A stretch of DNA of 64,000 nt from an uncultured Atopobium sp. (GTDB lineage: Bacteria; Actinomycetota; Coriobacteriia; Coriobacteriales; Atopobiaceae): the NCBI GenBank assembly GCA_938036925.1, contig CALHVU010000035.1:1-64000 (forward strand), written 5' to 3'. Of the stretch, positions 26,797-35,071 are shown piece by piece (positions within the stretch are counted from its first letter, which is position 1; every line of letters begins with the position of its first letter). The notes below the pieces were generated by a model. The model ran no database searches. It saw only the letters and a list, made by a program, of their open reading frames with translations, and had not been told where the DNA came from. The translations under genes and the position numbers were made by a program.

Positions 26797-28047
26797 CTAG
26801 TTTTGTGGATGGGTGTAAAGCTCTACCAGGTGTTCAAGCATGTCAACCATGCCTTCAAGCTCTGGGACAGGAACAAACTCTCTTACACCGTGAGCATTGT
26901 AGTAGCAGGCAGAAAGGTTAGCACAAGGGAATCCTCTAAAGGAAAGCTGGGATCCGTCGGTACCGCCACGCATTGGAATGCAGGTCATCTGTACACCGAC
27001 CTTCTCGTATGCAGTGCGTGCATTCTCGATTAAGTGCGCATACTCAGGCTTTAATACGATGTCAGCCAAGTTGTGATACTGGTCGTGAATCTCAACTGAG
27101 AGAACCTCAGAGCCAATCTGCTTGTTCACATACGCTGCAGCGTCAACCATCAACTGCTTACGGCGCTCAACCTTTGTCTGATCATGGTCTCGAATAATGT
27201 AATCAGCGCGAGCAGACTCGCAATCACCATTGACGCGCTCCAGATAGAAGAAGCCATCATAGCCCTCAGTGAACTCAGGACGCTCCGCAGGTGGAAGCAG
27301 CTCGTGGAAGCGCATAATTGCCTCGGATGCATTAATCATCTGGCCTTTTGCGGTACCTGTGTGAACCGAAAGTCCGTGAGCACGCACAAACACCTCAGCG
27401 GCATTGAAGGTCTCGTAGCAGAACTCGCCAAACGGACCCCCGTCAATGGTGTAACCATACGCAGCACCAAAAGCGTCAAGGTCCAGAAGAGCTGCGCCGT
27501 GGCCAATCTCCTCATCAGGAACAAACGCAAGTGCGATACGTGGGTGTTTGAGCTCTGGGTTTTCTTTATAGCGAGCAAGCAGGCTGACCAACATAGCAAT
27601 GCCAGCTTTATCGTCGCCACCAAGCAGCGACGTGCCATCAGTGGTAACCAGCTGCCAACCAACCATGTGCTCAAGCTGAGGATTTGTCTCAGGGCTGATA
27701 TAGACCTCTCTGCCCTCACGATCAGAACCAACTACTAGCTTGCCGCCCTCATACGTGACAACCTGAGGATGAACGGGATTACCCCAAGACTGCCAAGCCG
27801 TATCAATGTGGCAGCAGAAACCAAGAGTTGGAAGGTCCTCCAAACCCTTGCTTGCCGGCCAGTGAGCAACCACATAGGCGTGCTCATCAACAACCACATT
27901 CTCTGCGCCAAGCTCACGAAGGTCAGCCGCAACAACCTCAGCCATCTGGTGCTGAGACTCAGTTGAAGGAACCGTATCTGCCGTCAGAGGATTAGACTGA
28001 GAAGAAACCTTGCAATACGCAATAAATCTATCTAGAACGTCACTCAT
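26797..28047 (-). CDS. pepT: Tripeptidase T
   Basis: PepT releases the N-terminal residue of tripeptides in the cytoplasm and belongs to the M20B zinc peptidases. The 416 residues have all the usual landmarks: CCHIDTAW for the first metal ligand, LLGGDDKAGIAM bridging, FVPDEEIGHGA with the catalytic Glu, YTIDGGPFGEFCYE, and MRGGTDGSQLSFRGFPC near the C-terminus. Length is typical. The ATG has an AAGGGAG site. Together with the downstream M42 enzyme it would turn imported oligopeptides into amino acids. Confidence 0.96.
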   Translation of the reverse strand: MSDVLDRFIAYCKVSSQSNPLTADTVPSTESQHQMAEVVAADLRELGAENVVVDEHAYVVAHWPASKGLEDLPTLGFCCHIDTAWQSWGNPVHPQVVTYEGGKLVVGSDREGREVYISPETNPQLEHMVGWQLVTTDGTSLLGGDDKAGIAMLVSLLARYKENPELKHPRIALAFVPDEEIGHGAALLDLDAFGAAYGYTIDGGPFGEFCYETFNAAEVFVRAHGLSVHTGTAKGQMINASEAIMRFHELLPPAERPEFTEGYDGFFYLERVNGDCESARADYIIRDHDQTKVERRKQLMVDAAAYVNKQIGSEVLSVEIHDQYHNLADIVLKPEYAHLIENARTAYEKVGVQMTCIPMRGGTDGSQLSFRGFPCANLSACYYNAHGVREFVPVPELEGMVDMLEHLVELYTHPQN

Positions 28048-28109
28048 AAAACTCCCTTATAAAAAACTGCGCTAACCAAATAGTTAACGCAGTTTAGAGT
28101 ATCAATGTA

Positions 28110-28904
28110 TTAACGAGAAGACCGTGAGGCTCGTGAAGCTGTAACAAAGGATTTCCAAAGTTCACAGTCAGCTTTGCTGTATTGCCAACCATACTCTGGA
28201 TGCCACTGCACACCTAGAGCAAACGTCTTGCCCTTGACCTCGGCTCCTTCAATAATGCCGTCTGAAGCATACGCAACTACATTAAGCTCAGCGGAAACCT
28301 TTTTCAGAGCCTCATCGTGATACGAGTTTGCTTGAATGTCTTCAACCTTACCCAGAGCGTTGTACAGCAAAGAATCTTTTTGAACATGAACAGCATGAGC
28401 TGGATGGTACAAATTTGCCGAATGAGTCCAGAATGCATGATTTTCTGTTGGTTCAAGGGTATGCAAATCTTGTACAAGCGTACCGCCCAGCACAACGTTT
28501 AAAAGCTGAAGGCCACGGCAAATACCAAGTAAAGGTTTATCTGCAGCAAGTACCTGCTTTACCAGCTCAAACTCAAGCGCATCTCGTATAGGACACAAAC
28601 GATTAAGGTCGCGTGGTTCTTCTCCCCAATTGCGAGGGTCAACATCATGACCACCGGTGAGGCAGAAGCCGTCACACATCTCAACAAACTGACCAATAAC
28701 TTCTGGATCTTCTGTTAGAGGCATCATGATTGGAATGCCGCCAGCTGCAAGAATGGCGTCAAATTGGATCTGTCCGACAGAAGCAGAATCAGAAAAATTT
28801 TCTTCAGGCATCCAACGAGGGGTTACACAGATAAGAGGACGCTCAGAAGCAGGAAGATCTGGAACATCATTGAATGCATCTTTTACGATATCTGGAATAA
28901 CCAC
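28110..28904 (-). CDS. Gamma-glutamyl-gamma-aminobutyrate hydrolase family (class I amidotransferase-like)
   Basis: The 264-residue protein has a class I glutamine amidotransferase fold of the PuuD type. It carries the nucleophile elbow LLGICRGLQLLN and the distal His-Glu pair in QWHPEYGW. The GFCLTGGHDVDPRNWGE stretch is typical of the family. PuuD releases GABA from gamma-glutamyl-GABA in putrescine breakdown, but related enzymes cleave other gamma-glutamyl amides, and no other putrescine genes are nearby. The start is GTG at 28904 with a GAGGG site. Confidence 0.85.
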   Translation of the reverse strand: MVIPDIVKDAFNDVPDLPASERPLICVTPRWMPEENFSDSASVGQIQFDAILAAGGIPIMMPLTEDPEVIGQFVEMCDGFCLTGGHDVDPRNWGEEPRDLNRLCPIRDALEFELVKQVLAADKPLLGICRGLQLLNVVLGGTLVQDLHTLEPTENHAFWTHSANLYHPAHAVHVQKDSLLYNALGKVEDIQANSYHDEALKKVSAELNVVAYASDGIIEGAEVKGKTFALGVQWHPEYGWQYSKADCELWKSFVTASRASRSSR

Positions 28905-29138
28905 AAAACCCTCTTATCAGTCAGTACTTCTATCTAAATTCACGTTAAAGGTATACCCTTAATGAGCCTAAAACTTTATCGCTTTTGCGTTTTTCATGCC
29001 ACCCTGACAGCTCTTCCTCCACAATGTTTTTTCACTCATGAAACATTTTTCTGTATTGCATACAATTAATTTGGGTACTAAGAAGGCAGTTCTTACATTT
29101 ACACTTTATGTTTTGAAGATACAAACGGAAGGCGCCCT

Positions 29139-30743
29139 ATGAAAGAGCACGTTTTTACTAATCTTTCCCGTAAAACATTCTTACGTGGATCTTTGGCGGC
29201 TGCCGTTGCCGCCGGTTCTGCTTCACTACTTTCTGCTTGTGGCGGTTCAGCTGGCGGAGACGATCAGAAAAAAGTATTGCGCTTTGGCGTAAATAACCCA
29301 AAGGTAACCTTTGACACTCAGAAGACCTCTGGCTCTGTTGGCGTATCTGAGGCAGTTGCAGAATCCTTGCTGGTGCTTAACCCAGACACAAAAGAAATTG
29401 AGCCAAACCTGGTAACTGGCCTTCCTACCGTCTCTGATGATGGCCTTACCTACTCATATGAGCTTAAAGATGGCATCAAATTCCACAATGGAGAAACCCT
29501 TAAGTCCTCTGACGTTAAGTACACCTTCACGCGTATGTTCTTGCCTGCTACTAAGGCAACCTCAATTGACTCGTACGCATACATCGAGGGTGCTAAAGAC
29601 ATCATTGCTGGCACAACAGAAGAGCTTTCTGGTGTTGTTATTAAGGATGACCGTCACTTTGATATTAAGCTGACACAGCCTTATTCAACCTTTAATGCAA
29701 TCATGGCTCAGTTCTATGCTGTTATCTACCCAGAGAAGGCCTGTAAAGAAGCCGGTGAGGCATGGGGTACTGAGACCAACTTCATTGGTACTGGCGCTTA
29801 TAAGCTTGTTTCAAACGACAGCACTACTGAGGTTGTTCTTGAGGGATTTGCTGACTACCATGAGGGCAAGCCTGGCCTAGATGAGCTCAGATTTGTTTAC
29901 ATCGATGATGCCAATACTCGTATTCTTAACTATAAGAACAATGATGTTGACCTGGTCTTTATTTCTCAGTCTCTTATCCAGCAGTACCAAAATGATGAGT
30001 CTATTTCCAAAGAGATTGTCAACTACACACCTGCATCCACGCAGTTTGTAAACTTGAACCTTAAGAGCGAGAACCTCAAAGATGTTCGCGTTCGTCAGGC
30101 ACTCTCTATGGCAATTGATAGAGACACCATTTGTAGCACCATTCTTTCTGGTGTTGCAAAGCCTGCTAAGTCATTTATCCCATCTTCTGAGACCGGCTAC
30201 AACGAGTCCGCTCCAGAGTTTGAGTACAACGTAGACAAGGCAAAGCGGCTTCTTGCAGAGGCTGGTGTTTCTAACCTCACTCTTAACGCACAGGTCAGAA
30301 GCCAGGATCAGAACCTCATGGTTGCCCTTCAGGATGCTTGGTCAAAGATTGGCGTTACCTGTAACGTAAGCGTTATTGACTCTGGTGTTTGGAGCGATGC
30401 ACGTACTAACGGTGACCTTGAAGTCACTCTTGTTACCTGGTCTACCCTCTCCTTCCAGGGTGTTGAGCACATGGGCTCTTACTTCCGCTCTGACCGCGCC
30501 GCAAAGAAGTCTTCCTTCTACAACAGCACCGAGTTTGACAACCTGGTTGACCAGGCTCGTCTTACCGTTAACAACAACGACAAGGTACTTGAGCTCACCC
30601 GTCAGGCAGATAGCCTCATGACTCACACTGACTACGCATGCCTGCCTATCGACTGGCCACAGATGCCTTACGTCTTGAAGCCAGAGTTTACCGGCCTCAG
30701 CGTTCTGGTTAACCCTCACTTCGATAAGGTTAAGAAGAAGTAA
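29139..30743 (+). CDS. Peptide-binding lipoprotein (SBP family 5), convergent to the opp operon
   Basis: This 534-residue solute-binding lipoprotein has an N-terminus with SRKTFLRG (a weakened Tat-like motif, RK in place of RR) and a lipobox ending at Cys about residue 33 (LSAC). Family-5 features include YSYELKDGIKFHNGETL, TRMFLPATKA and VRQALSMAIDRDTI. It resembles the binding protein at 35072-36718 far more than the one at 2888-4489, which suggests a local duplication. It has no permease of its own on the plus strand and ends facing oppF across a shared terminator, so it may feed the adjacent opp transporter as an alternative receptor. Confidence 0.9.
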   Translation: MKEHVFTNLSRKTFLRGSLAAAVAAGSASLLSACGGSAGGDDQKKVLRFGVNNPKVTFDTQKTSGSVGVSEAVAESLLVLNPDTKEIEPNLVTGLPTVSDDGLTYSYELKDGIKFHNGETLKSSDVKYTFTRMFLPATKATSIDSYAYIEGAKDIIAGTTEELSGVVIKDDRHFDIKLTQPYSTFNAIMAQFYAVIYPEKACKEAGEAWGTETNFIGTGAYKLVSNDSTTEVVLEGFADYHEGKPGLDELRFVYIDDANTRILNYKNNDVDLVFISQSLIQQYQNDESISKEIVNYTPASTQFVNLNLKSENLKDVRVRQALSMAIDRDTICSTILSGVAKPAKSFIPSSETGYNESAPEFEYNVDKAKRLLAEAGVSNLTLNAQVRSQDQNLMVALQDAWSKIGVTCNVSVIDSGVWSDARTNGDLEVTLVTWSTLSFQGVEHMGSYFRSDRAAKKSSFYNSTEFDNLVDQARLTVNNNDKVLELTRQADSLMTHTDYACLPIDWPQMPYVLKPEFTGLSVLVNPHFDKVKKK

Positions 30744-30766
30744 GGCTTCCTACACCCAAAAACAAA

Positions 30767-30799
30767 GGCGAGAAGATCAATTGGTCTTCTCGCCATTTT
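30767..30799. terminator. Shared bidirectional terminator with GGCGAGAAGA/TCTTCTCGCC stem
   Basis: A perfect 10-bp stem with an 8-base loop and ATTTTTGTG on the plus side lies between the convergent binding-protein gene (stop 30743) and oppF (stop 30840). The arms are an inverted pair of the over-represented GCGAGAA word. Confidence 0.8.
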
Positions 30800-30839
30800 T
30801 GTGTTTGTATGCCGTTTTAAGACACGACAATAAGATGCG

Positions 30840-31952
30840 CTACTCGGAAATCTTCTCCTCAAGGCGCGCTTCTTCTACGGCCTTCTGAGCCGCCTCAATA
30901 GCATGAGCCACCTGTGGCGTGCGGTCTTCATCCGTAAGTGACGTGTTATACAGGTGGCAAGCGCAGAAGTGACCTGGCTCAGCCTCGATACGCTCAGGAA
31001 TGCGCTCGGAGCAAACCTTCATTGCCTTAGGGCAGCGCGTGTGGAATACGCAGCCTGAAGGTGGGTTAGCAGGACTTGGAACGTCACCTTGAAGAATGCG
31101 CTTTTCCTGGATACGCTCGTGGCGAATACGAGGAATAACGTCCAAAAGTGCCTGAGTGTATGGGTGCAAAGGATGCTCAAAGAGGGCGTCTTTGGTGGCA
31201 AACTCCATCTGGTGACCCAGATACATGACCATAACAGTATCAGCAATATGGCGAACAACGGAAAGGTCATGGCTAATAAAGATGTATGCCAGACCGTGGT
31301 CCTTCTGAAGCTCTTCAAGCAAGTTGATTACCTTGGCCTGAACAGAAACGTCCAGCGCAGAAACAGGCTCGTCGCAGACAACAATTTCTGGCTCAAGCAC
31401 AATAGCGCGAGCAATACCAATACGCTGGCGCTGACCGCCCGAGAACTCGTGAGGGTAGCGGTACTTGAACTCAAGGTTAAGGCCAACTTCCTCCATTACC
31501 TCTTCAATGCGAGCATCACGCTCTGACTTTGTTTTATAAGTACCTGCAATATCAATAGGCTCGCCAATGATATCCATGACTGTCATGCGAGGGTTCAGCG
31601 AACTGTAAGGATCTTGGAAGATAAGCTTCATCTTCTGACGAGCACGCTTAAGATCTTCTCCCTTAAGTGAGGTGAAATCTTCCCCATCAAGCTCAACCGT
31701 ACCAGAGGTTGGCTCGGTAAGGCGCAGTACGCACTTGCCTGTTGTAGACTTTCCGCAGCCAGACTCGCCAACAATGGCCAAGGTCTCTTTGCGCCTGAGC
31801 TCAAAAGAAACGTCCTCAACAGCATGAACGGAAGCGTTAGAACGACCAAAAACGCCGTTTTTTATGGGGAATCGCTTAACCAGGTTCTTTACGGACAAGA
31901 TGGTTTTCTCGCCAGAAAGGTCTTTGACGTCTGTGTTCTTCTCTTCTGCCAT
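30840..31952 (-). CDS. oppF: Oligopeptide ABC transporter ATPase OppF type
   Basis: This 370-residue cytoplasmic ATPase has Walker A GESGCGKST, Q-loop LIFQDPYSSLNPRMTV, signature FSGGQRQRIGIARA, Walker B VVCDEP and the SHD switch. The C-terminal OppD/F domain holds Cys residues in GCVFHTRCPKAMKVC that in this family can bind an Fe-S cluster. Its end carries an acidic tail of ~35 residues. It is the last gene of the oppB-C-D-F operon, 2 bases after the OppD-type gene stop. Confidence 0.93.
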   Translation of the reverse strand: MAEEKNTDVKDLSGEKTILSVKNLVKRFPIKNGVFGRSNASVHAVEDVSFELRRKETLAIVGESGCGKSTTGKCVLRLTEPTSGTVELDGEDFTSLKGEDLKRARQKMKLIFQDPYSSLNPRMTVMDIIGEPIDIAGTYKTKSERDARIEEVMEEVGLNLEFKYRYPHEFSGGQRQRIGIARAIVLEPEIVVCDEPVSALDVSVQAKVINLLEELQKDHGLAYIFISHDLSVVRHIADTVMVMYLGHQMEFATKDALFEHPLHPYTQALLDVIPRIRHERIQEKRILQGDVPSPANPPSGCVFHTRCPKAMKVCSERIPERIEAEPGHFCACHLYNTSLTDEDRTPQVAHAIEAAQKAVEEARLEEKISE

Positions 31953-31954
31953 GA

Positions 31955-33079
31955 CTACTCACCCCACTCATCAGTGTATTTCCAACAGCTGACAGTATGG
32001 CAATTGTCTTCACCAACAGCAGTCAAGCTAGGACGACGATTCTTACAAATGTCCTTAGCAAACGGACAACGTGGATGGAATGGGCAGCCAGAAGGCATAT
32101 GCGAAAGCATAGGAACGCTACCAGGAATTGCATAGAGTTCCTTGGTGCGCTCGTCAAACGATGGAATGGACGCAATCAAGCCCTGAGCATAAGGGTGCAG
32201 AGGGTTAGTAAAGAGCTCTGCAGACTGCGCATACTCAACGCGATGACCAGCGTACATGACAAGAACCCAGTCAGCCATCTCGGAAACAACACCCATGTCG
32301 TGTGTAATCAACATGACAGCGGTGCCCAAATCTTGCTTCATGCGATCGATAATCTGCAGAATCTGTGCCTGAACCGTTACGTCAAGAGCGGTTGTTGGCT
32401 CGTCGCAGATAAGCAGTGATGGCTGGCAAGCTAGTGCCATAGCAATCATGACACGCTGGCGCATACCACCAGAAAGCTCATGTGGATATGACGAGAAGAC
32501 CTTCTCTGGTGCAGGAATACCCACCAGCTTAATCATATCAAGGGCCTTCTGATCTGCCTCCTGTTTGCTCATGTTGGGATTATGAACAAGGATGCCTTCA
32601 CGAATCTGAAGACCAGATTTCATAACAGGATTTAAGGAGGTCATAGGCTCCTGGAAGATCATACCAATGCGATTACCGCGGAAGTCACGCATGCCACCAC
32701 GAGGAAGCTGCGTTAAATCAGTTCCCTCAAAAATAATTTCTCCGCCGGTAATCTGCGCAGGAGGTGTAGGCAGCAATCCCATGACTGACAATGCCGTCAT
32801 GGACTTACCGCAGCCAGACTCTCCTACTACCGCAAGAGTCTCGCCTTTACGCATAATAAACGAGAGGTCACTTACTGCAGGAAGTGCGCCATCTTCGGTG
32901 AAAAGCGTAACATCAAGATGATTAACGTCGAGAAGGACGTTCTTCTTGCACTGCTCTTCTCGCTCTTTTTGAGCCGTCTCTTGCGCAAGCTTGCGCTCCT
33001 CAAGACTGCAAAATTGCACAGCCTGACCATTTGGACCTTCGATGACATGCTCAAATGTTGCGTCTGTATTTTCTGCCAT
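31955..33079 (-). CDS. oppD: Oligopeptide ABC transporter ATPase OppD type
   Basis: The start is best placed at the ATG at 33079 (MAENTDATF), because upstream codons run through the permease gene ending at 33096. The ~374-residue ATPase has Walker A GESGCGKSM, Q-loop MIFQEPMTSLNPVM, signature LSGGMRQRVMIAMA, Walker B LICDEPTTALDVTV, and the OppD/F C-terminal Cys-rich CPFHPRCPFAKDIC motif. A ~45-residue charged region precedes the ATPase core. It pairs with OppF as the heterodimeric motor. Confidence 0.93.
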   Translation of the reverse strand: MAENTDATFEHVIEGPNGQAVQFCSLEERKLAQETAQKEREEQCKKNVLLDVNHLDVTLFTEDGALPAVSDLSFIMRKGETLAVVGESGCGKSMTALSVMGLLPTPPAQITGGEIIFEGTDLTQLPRGGMRDFRGNRIGMIFQEPMTSLNPVMKSGLQIREGILVHNPNMSKQEADQKALDMIKLVGIPAPEKVFSSYPHELSGGMRQRVMIAMALACQPSLLICDEPTTALDVTVQAQILQIIDRMKQDLGTAVMLITHDMGVVSEMADWVLVMYAGHRVEYAQSAELFTNPLHPYAQGLIASIPSFDERTKELYAIPGSVPMLSHMPSGCPFHPRCPFAKDICKNRRPSLTAVGEDNCHTVSCWKYTDEWGE

Positions 33080-33095
33080 AAACGTAACCTCCTTT

Positions 33096-34052
33096 CTAAG
33101 AACGCATCTTTGGATCAAGGGCGTCGCGCAGAGCATCGCCAAGCAAGTTAAAAGACATAACCGTAATGATGATGACAATACCTGGAGCAATACTGTAGAT
33201 AGGCTGTGATTCAAGGAATGGCTGAGAAGCTGCAATCATTTGACCCCAGCTTGCATCAGGTGGCTGAACGCCCAATCCCAAGAACGAAAGCGTTGCCTCA
33301 GAAAGAATTGCACTTGGAATACCCAGGGTAGAAACAACGATCAGCGTAGAAATGCAGTTAGGAAGCAAATGCTTCATGATGATGCGGAAGCTGTTACCAC
33401 CAGACAAAATACAAGACTGAATGTATTCAGAATTCTTCAGGCGCATGACGTCGCCTCGAATCAGCCTTGCCGTAGTTGTCCACATCAGAAGACCCAGTGC
33501 AATATAGAGGTTAATAAGACCTGGGCCCATAACAAACATAATCAAAATTGCAAAAAGCAAGAATGGGAAGCTGGAGAAAACCTGAATGATAAAGGAAACA
33601 ACTGCATCAACCCAACGGCCATAATATCCGGCTGCAACTCCCGCAACAAAGCCAATAAAGAGGGCAATAGCCTGCGAAATAATACCAACAGACAGAGAAA
33701 TCTGGCAGCCATAGATGATACGAGAAAGGATATCTCGTCCATATTCATCGGTACCTAAAAGGTGCTCTACTGTAGGGTTTTGATTCATAATTGCCAGGTT
33801 TTGATCCTTGTAGCTGTAAGGAGCAATCACAGGAGCAAGAATTGCAATAATCGCAAGGGCCAAAACAATGCCTAAGCAGATCATGCCCAGTTTGTTCCTC
33901 TTAAAAATGTTCCAGCTAACCTGCCAGTAGCTCTGAGCACGAACTTTTCCCGTGGTAGCCTGTTCCTCTTCTTGAGCCTTGGCGGCATCCTCAAGTACAG
34001 CTTCAGTCTTTTGGACCTTCTCGCTATTTTTATCACTTGTAAACAAAGCCAT
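33096..34052 (-). CDS. oppC: Oligopeptide ABC transporter permease OppC type
   Basis: This 318-residue permease has a ~50-residue charged cytoplasmic N-terminus. It then has a membrane segment near residues 60-80, the FGTDEYGRD-like stretch LLGTDEYGRDILSR, and a C-terminal domain containing SEATLSFLGLGVQPPDASWGQMI. The start ATG overlaps the OppB-type stop by one base (TAATG), giving translational coupling. It is the second permease of the opp operon. Confidence 0.93.
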   Translation of the reverse strand: MALFTSDKNSEKVQKTEAVLEDAAKAQEEEQATTGKVRAQSYWQVSWNIFKRNKLGMICLGIVLALAIIAILAPVIAPYSYKDQNLAIMNQNPTVEHLLGTDEYGRDILSRIIYGCQISLSVGIISQAIALFIGFVAGVAAGYYGRWVDAVVSFIIQVFSSFPFLLFAILIMFVMGPGLINLYIALGLLMWTTTARLIRGDVMRLKNSEYIQSCILSGGNSFRIIMKHLLPNCISTLIVVSTLGIPSAILSEATLSFLGLGVQPPDASWGQMIAASQPFLESQPIYSIAPGIVIIITVMSFNLLGDALRDALDPKMRS

Positions 34053-34987
34053 TACTCTGATGCCTCCTCTCCAAGACGAATGCGTGGATCAACCACTGCG
34101 TACAAAATATCAACAAGCAGATAGATAACGACGCAGATAATTGCCACGTACATGACGCTACCTTGAATTAGCGGCAGGTCACGAGCATTAATTGCATCGA
34201 TAAGCAGCTTACCCATACCGTTCATGTTGAAGATCTGCTCAATGATGATGGAACCAGTAAGGATGTCTCCCAGCTGAGATCCAGCAATGGTAATAATTGG
34301 GATAAGAGCATTTCTGAGCGCGTGCTTCAAAACAATAGCGGAGTGCTTTAAGCCCTTAGCTTCAGCGGTTCTAATGTAGTCCTGATTTAATACGTCCAGC
34401 ATGCTGGTCCTGGTAACGCGGGCAATACTTGCTGCGTAACGAGAGCCCAGCGCAATAACAGGAAGAACGTACGCGGATGGCGTTTTAACACCAGACAACG
34501 GGAACCACTTAAGCGTCATAGCAAAAATGATCTGCAGTACTAATGCCACCCAGAATGAAGGGGCAGAAATACCAAAGATTGCAGCTGACATAAGTGTTCT
34601 ATCAAGCCATTTTCCATGGTTTACTGCGGCGAGAATACCCATCAAAAGACCAAGTACTATGGCAAAAAGATACGCAAACACTGCTAAACGTAGCGTAACT
34701 CCCAAAGCCTTAGTCAGAAGTGCAATGACAGGTCGCTTCTGAGTGTAAGAAGTTCCAAAATCTCCACCAAGCATTTTTACAAACCAGTTTGAGTACTGCT
34801 CTGGAATTGGCTTATCAAGACCCATGGTGTGACGGACCTGTTGAACAGTAGCCTCATCAGCCATATCGCCCATCATGACTCGTACCGGGTCACCTGGGAC
34901 AATGTTCAAGACAAAAAACGTTAAAGCAGAAATACAAACTACAACGCTCACTGCTTGAAGGATTCGTTTGATTAGAAACGATCTCAC
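34052..34987 (-). CDS. oppB: Oligopeptide ABC transporter permease OppB type
   Basis: The 311-residue permease has the N-terminal helix (about 10-30), NIVPGDPVRVMMGDMADE, and the EAA-like loop IRTAEAKGLKHSAIVLKHALRNALIPI. It closes with VDILYAVVDPRIRLG. The start is GTG with an AGGAG site 7 bases upstream. It follows the binding-protein gene across an 84-base gap that holds a hairpin, matching the organisation of the first peptide operon. Confidence 0.93.
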   Translation of the reverse strand: MRSFLIKRILQAVSVVVCISALTFFVLNIVPGDPVRVMMGDMADEATVQQVRHTMGLDKPIPEQYSNWFVKMLGGDFGTSYTQKRPVIALLTKALGVTLRLAVFAYLFAIVLGLLMGILAAVNHGKWLDRTLMSAAIFGISAPSFWVALVLQIIFAMTLKWFPLSGVKTPSAYVLPVIALGSRYAASIARVTRTSMLDVLNQDYIRTAEAKGLKHSAIVLKHALRNALIPIITIAGSQLGDILTGSIIIEQIFNMNGMGKLLIDAINARDLPLIQGSVMYVAIICVVIYLLVDILYAVVDPRIRLGEEASE

Positions 34988-35018
34988 TCCTGAGCTCCTC
35001 TCCCCTCAAGAAAATGAA

Positions 35019-35047
35019 GCGGCATCCAAGAATCTTAGATGCCGCTT
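35019..35047 (-). terminator. Intercistronic hairpin between opp binding protein and oppB
   Basis: AAGCGGCATC pairs with GATGCCGCTT around a ~9-base loop, followed on the minus strand by CATTTTCTTG. It is probably a partial terminator that raises binding-protein expression relative to the permeases. Confidence 0.6.
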
Positions 35048-35071
35048 TAAAGTTTATAGCAAGTTTGCTAC

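Noticed and set aside
30446..30453. A third CCCTCTCC, in the peptide receptor gene
   Set aside because: It lies within coding sequence and has no hairpin, TTGCTTTAT block or terminator, so it is chance.
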